Source: Rhodococcus_D sp039923155
Lineage (GTDB): Bacteria > Actinomycetota > Actinomycetes > Mycobacteriales > Mycobacteriaceae
Direction of reading: 5' to 3'
DNA length: 15,994 nucleotides
NCBI GenBank assembly: GCA_039923155.1
Contig: JBDTDI010000170.1
Coordinates: 1-15,994 of the forward strand
Below are positions 13,768 through 15,994 of the stretch, one piece after another (the stretch's first letter is position 1; every line of letters begins with the position of its first letter). A model generated the notes under the pieces. It saw nothing but the letters and a program-made list of their open reading frames with translations. It did not search any database and was not told the DNA's origin. The translations under genes were made by a program, and so were the position numbers.

Positions 13768-14564
13768 GCCGCCTGCAGCCGCTGTTCGACACCTGCCGCG
13801 CCGAGTCCCGGGCTGCGCTGGTGGGTTACCTGCCCGCCGGGTACCCGAGCGTCGAGGACTCGGTGACGAGCCTGCGCACGATGGTCGATGCCGGCTGCGA
13901 CCTCGTCGAGGTGGGGGTGCCCTACACCGACCCAGTGATGGACGGCCCCACCATCCAGGCCGCCGCCGAGACGGCGCTGCGCGCCGGGGTCCGCTTGCGT
14001 GACGTGCTGTCGGTGGTGGAGCGGGTGAGCGCCGGCGGAGGCAACGCGGTGGTCATGAGCTACTACAACCCGGTGCGCCGCTACGGGGTGGAGGCCTTCG
14101 CCCGCGACCTCGCGGCCGCCGGGGGACTGGGGATGATCACCCCCGACCTGGTGCCCGAGGAGGCCGCCGCGTGGTTGGCGGCGGCCGAGGCGAACGACCT
14201 CGACCGAATCTTCCTGCTCGCCCCCTCCTCCAGCGAGGAACGGGTGGTGACCACGACCGCCGCCAGCCGCGGGTTCCTCTACGCCGCGTCCACCATGGGC
14301 GTCACCGGTGCCCGGGAGTCGGTGTCCGGGGCCGCGCCGACGCTGGTCGGCCGGGTGCGGGCGCACTCCGAGATCCCGGTGGGCGTCGGGCTGGGCGTGC
14401 GCTCCGGGGAGCAGGCCGCGCAGGTCGCCGAGTACGCCGACGCCGTCATCGTGGGATCGGCGCTCGTCACCGCGGCCACGCGGGGCCAGGCCGAGCTCGG
14501 GGCGCTGGTCGCCGATCTCGCCCGGGGAGTCCGACGGCCCCGCCCGGCCACCGTGCCCGCGTGA
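13764..14564 (+). CDS. trpA: Tryptophan synthase alpha chain
   Basis: 266 aa, normal length. It splits indole-3-glycerol phosphate to indole and glyceraldehyde 3-phosphate and channels indole to TrpB. The catalytic residues fall at Glu49 (DLVEVGVPY) and Asp60 (DPVMDGPTIQ), the same numbers as in Salmonella TrpA. The phosphate-binding loop at GVGLGVRSGEQA is present. GTG start in GTGA overlap with trpB, with AGGGGGAG 5 nt upstream. The stop is again in GTGA, with lgt, so lgt is translated from the trp message. Confidence 0.97.
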   Translation: MSRLQPLFDTCRAESRAALVGYLPAGYPSVEDSVTSLRTMVDAGCDLVEVGVPYTDPVMDGPTIQAAAETALRAGVRLRDVLSVVERVSAGGGNAVVMSYYNPVRRYGVEAFARDLAAAGGLGMITPDLVPEEAAAWLAAAEANDLDRIFLLAPSSSEERVVTTTAASRGFLYAASTMGVTGARESVSGAAPTLVGRVRAHSEIPVGVGLGVRSGEQAAQVAEYADAVIVGSALVTAATRGQAELGALVADLARGVRRPRPATVPA

Positions 14565-15529
14565 GCCCGTCCAGCACCGTCCTGGCCTACATCCCGAGCC
14601 CCAGTCGCGGTGTGCTGCACCTGGGTCCGCTGCCGCTGCGGGCGTACGCCCTGTTCATCATCATCGGCATCGTCATCGCCGTGTGGTGGGGTGACAAGCG
14701 CTGGGTGGCCCGCGGGGGCACCGTCGGGACCATCGGTGACGTCGCGATCTGGGCGGTGCCCTTCGGGCTCGTCGGCGGCCGGCTCTACCACGTGGCCACC
14801 GACCACGAGCTGTACTTCGGCGCGGGTCGCAACCCGCTGAACGCGCTGAAGGTCTGGGACGGCGGGCTGGGCATCTGGGGGGCCGTGCTCCTCGGTGCGG
14901 TCGGTGCGTGGATCGCGTGCCGCCGCAAGGGCATCCCGCTGCCCGCCCTGGCTGACGCCCTCGGCCCGCCCATCGTCCTGGCCCAGGGGTTGGGGCGGAT
15001 CGGCAACTACTTCAACCAGGAGCTCTACGGGCGCCCGACCACCCTGCCCTGGGGCCTGGAGATCTTCCCGCGACTCAACGCCGCCGGTCTGCCCGACGAC
15101 CTCAACGGCGTCGTCCCCCCCGGTGCGGCACCGATCGCGATCGTCCAGCCCACCTTCCTGTACGAGCTGATCTGGGACCTGCTCGTCGCGGTCCTCGTGG
15201 TGTGGGCCGACCGTCGCTTCCGGCTGGGGCACGGCCGTGCCTTCGCCCTCTACGTCGCCGGCTACTGCGTGGGGCGTCTCGGGGTGGAGCTGCTGCGCAG
15301 CGACCCGGCCACCCACATCTTCGGTGTCCGCATCAACGTCTACACCGCGGTGATCGTGTTCCTCGCCGCCATGGCGTACTTCCTGCTGGCCCCCAAGGGC
15401 CGTGAGGACCCTGCCCTGCTGGTCGGTCCCGACCCCGCAGACGACGACCCGGGTGTGGCCGCGGGTGCGCACGAGCAGCCGGGCGAAGCCTCGGTCGAGG
15501 AGAGTGAGGATCGTTCTCACCCCCGGTGA
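14561..15529 (+). CDS. lgt: Prolipoprotein diacylglyceryl transferase
   Basis: 322 aa polytopic membrane enzyme that moves diacylglycerol from phosphatidylglycerol to the lipobox cysteine of prolipoproteins, the first step of lipoprotein maturation. The Lgt signature GRIGNYFNQELYG lies at 145-157 with Arg146, and the second conserved block GRLGVELLR at 238-246. In the GGL segment (101-108, GGLGIWGA), Trp106 stands where the E. coli enzyme has His in SFHGG; from memory this is common in actinobacterial Lgt. A hydrophilic, acidic tail of about 40 residues follows the last span. The GTG start overlaps the trpA stop (GTGA). trpA-lgt adjacency is conserved in mycobacteria, although no functional link to tryptophan is known. 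Confidence 0.95.
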   Translation: MSPSSTVLAYIPSPSRGVLHLGPLPLRAYALFIIIGIVIAVWWGDKRWVARGGTVGTIGDVAIWAVPFGLVGGRLYHVATDHELYFGAGRNPLNALKVWDGGLGIWGAVLLGAVGAWIACRRKGIPLPALADALGPPIVLAQGLGRIGNYFNQELYGRPTTLPWGLEIFPRLNAAGLPDDLNGVVPPGAAPIAIVQPTFLYELIWDLLVAVLVVWADRRFRLGHGRAFALYVAGYCVGRLGVELLRSDPATHIFGVRINVYTAVIVFLAAMAYFLLAPKGREDPALLVGPDPADDDPGVAAGAHEQPGEASVEESEDRSHPR

Positions 15530-15530
15530 G
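15516..15530 (+). terminator. Hairpin at the lgt stop, possible end of the trp-lgt transcript
   Basis: CTCACC (15516-15521) and GGTGAG (15525-15530) form a perfect 6-bp stem with a 3-nt loop that includes the TGA of lgt. No T-run follows. It could be a weak terminator, or simply a chance feature. Confidence 0.3.
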
Positions 15531-15580
15531 GCGCGGGCCCTGACGCACGTTCTTGATCGTTCACGTCGGCGCCTTCTCGG

Positions 15581-15598
15581 CTGCACTACGCTGTGCAG
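15581..15598 (+). promoter_or_regulatory. pyk promoter: -10 hexamer framed by a perfect inverted repeat
   Basis: CTGCAC (15581-15586), TACGCT (15587-15592) and GTGCAG (15593-15598) follow each other without gaps. The middle hexamer fits TANNNT and ends 8 nt before the GTG start of pyk, so the transcript would start at or beside the start codon. The perfect 6-bp arms around it look like an operator that would cover the -10. No -35 at standard spacing was recognised; TTGATC at 15553-15558 is 28 bp away, too far. Confidence 0.5.
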
Positions 15599-15600
15599 AC

Positions 15601-15994
15601 GTGACTCGTAGAGCGAAGATCGTCTGCACCATGGGCCCCGCGGTGGGTACTCCGGAGAAGGTCAAGGAGCTCGTCGAGGCGGGCATGGACGTCGCCCGGC
15701 TGAACTTCAGCCACGGTAACCACGCAGACCACGAAGCCATCTACCGGATGGTCCGCGCGGCCGCCGACGACAGCGGTCGGGCGGTGGGTGTGCTCGCCGA
15801 CCTGCAGGGCCCCAAGATCCGGCTCGGCCGCTTCGCCGACGGCCCGGTCGTCTGGGCCACGGGCGAGACGGTGCGGGTCACCGTCGCCGACGTCGAGGGA
15901 ACCCACGACCGGGTGTCCACCACCTACGCCGAGCTGGCCCGGGACGCCCGCACCGGTGACCGCCTGCTGGTCGACGACGGCAAGGTCGCCCTCG
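15601..15994 (+). CDS. pyk: Pyruvate kinase, 5' part, runs off the window
   Basis: 131 residues are visible. The N-terminus RRAKIVCTMGPA and the catalytic-barrel motifs MDVARLNFSHGNHADH (Arg33, Asn35 and Ser37 bind ATP and K+) and DLQGPKIRLG (67-76) identify pyruvate kinase, which turns phosphoenolpyruvate and ADP into pyruvate and ATP. The B (lid) domain begins after about residue 76 and is cut by the window end. GTG at 15601 has no Shine-Dalgarno; it lies 8 nt behind a TACGCT box, so a leaderless start is proposed. It is separated from lgt by 71 bp with its own promoter, so it is probably a separate unit, although pyk is also found a few genes after lgt in mycobacteria. Confidence 0.95.
   Translation, partial: MTRRAKIVCTMGPAVGTPEKVKELVEAGMDVARLNFSHGNHADHEAIYRMVRAAADDSGRAVGVLADLQGPKIRLGRFADGPVVWATGETVRVTVADVEGTHDRVSTTYAELARDARTGDRLLVDDGKVAL

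Noticed and set aside
15509..15565. Near-repeat GATCGTTCTCAC / GATCGTTCAC around the lgt end
   Set aside because: There are only two imperfect copies, one of them inside lgt codons, and they are not at spacing expected for an operator pair.
1..15994. CRISPR array, insertion sequence, tRNA, toxin-antitoxin or defence system
   Set aside because: No regularly spaced repeats, transposase motifs, terminal inverted repeats, cloverleaf or defence-type domains were seen; the window is mostly conserved metabolic genes.

Overview
The window is chromosomal DNA from a high-GC actinobacterium. Evidence for this is the strong G/C bias at third codon positions, frequent GTG starts, a PriA-type isomerase, actinobacterial-type peroxiredoxin and lipid methyltransferase genes, and a gene order (hisH-hisA-impA-hisF-hisI ... 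bcp ... trpE-membrane protein-trpC-trpB-trpA-lgt ... pyk) that matches, from memory, the Mycobacterium tuberculosis Rv1602-Rv1617 neighbourhood. I would place it in or near Mycobacteriales/Pseudonocardiales, but I cannot name a genus from the sequence alone.

Layout. (1) 1-865, minus: the 5' two-thirds or so of a PucR/CdaR-type transcription regulator, cut by the window edge and divergent from the his genes. (2) 940-4325, plus: late histidine genes hisH, priA (hisA/trpF), an inositol-monophosphatase-family gene, hisF and hisI. The last four are joined by 4-bp start/stop overlaps. (3) 4338-6968, minus: a peroxiredoxin (bcp), then after a 329-bp gap with an AT-rich regulatory stretch an APC-family amino-acid permease. 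Behind the permease lies a very short, previously easy-to-miss gene (43 codons) for a single-span membrane protein with its own Shine-Dalgarno sequence. (4) 7099-9222, plus: a UfaA1-like phospholipid methyltransferase followed by a DUF1295 membrane protein of the steroid-reductase/ICMT fold. (5) 9252-15529, plus: trpE, a trp-operon membrane protein, trpC, trpB, trpA and lgt, nearly all overlapping. (6) 15601-end: the 5' part of pyruvate kinase behind its own promoter-like region.

How the genes work together. HisH/HisF convert PRFAR to IGP and AICAR, PriA supplies PRFAR, and HisI acts just before PriA. PriA probably also performs the missing TrpF step, since no trpF is seen between trpE and trpA. 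That makes the his and trp clusters here biochemically linked. trpD, trpG, hisE, hisG, hisB, hisC and hisD are not in this window. The block between his and trp is accessory: amino-acid uptake, peroxide defence, and a two-gene lipid-modification unit that runs into trpE with only 29 bp between.

No mobile element, CRISPR array, tRNA, rRNA or defence system was seen. The least-described items are the small coupled membrane ORF behind the permease, the UfaA1-like/DUF1295 pair without the usual FAD reductase beside it, and a promoter of pyk whose -10 hexamer sits exactly between two 6-bp inverted arms.
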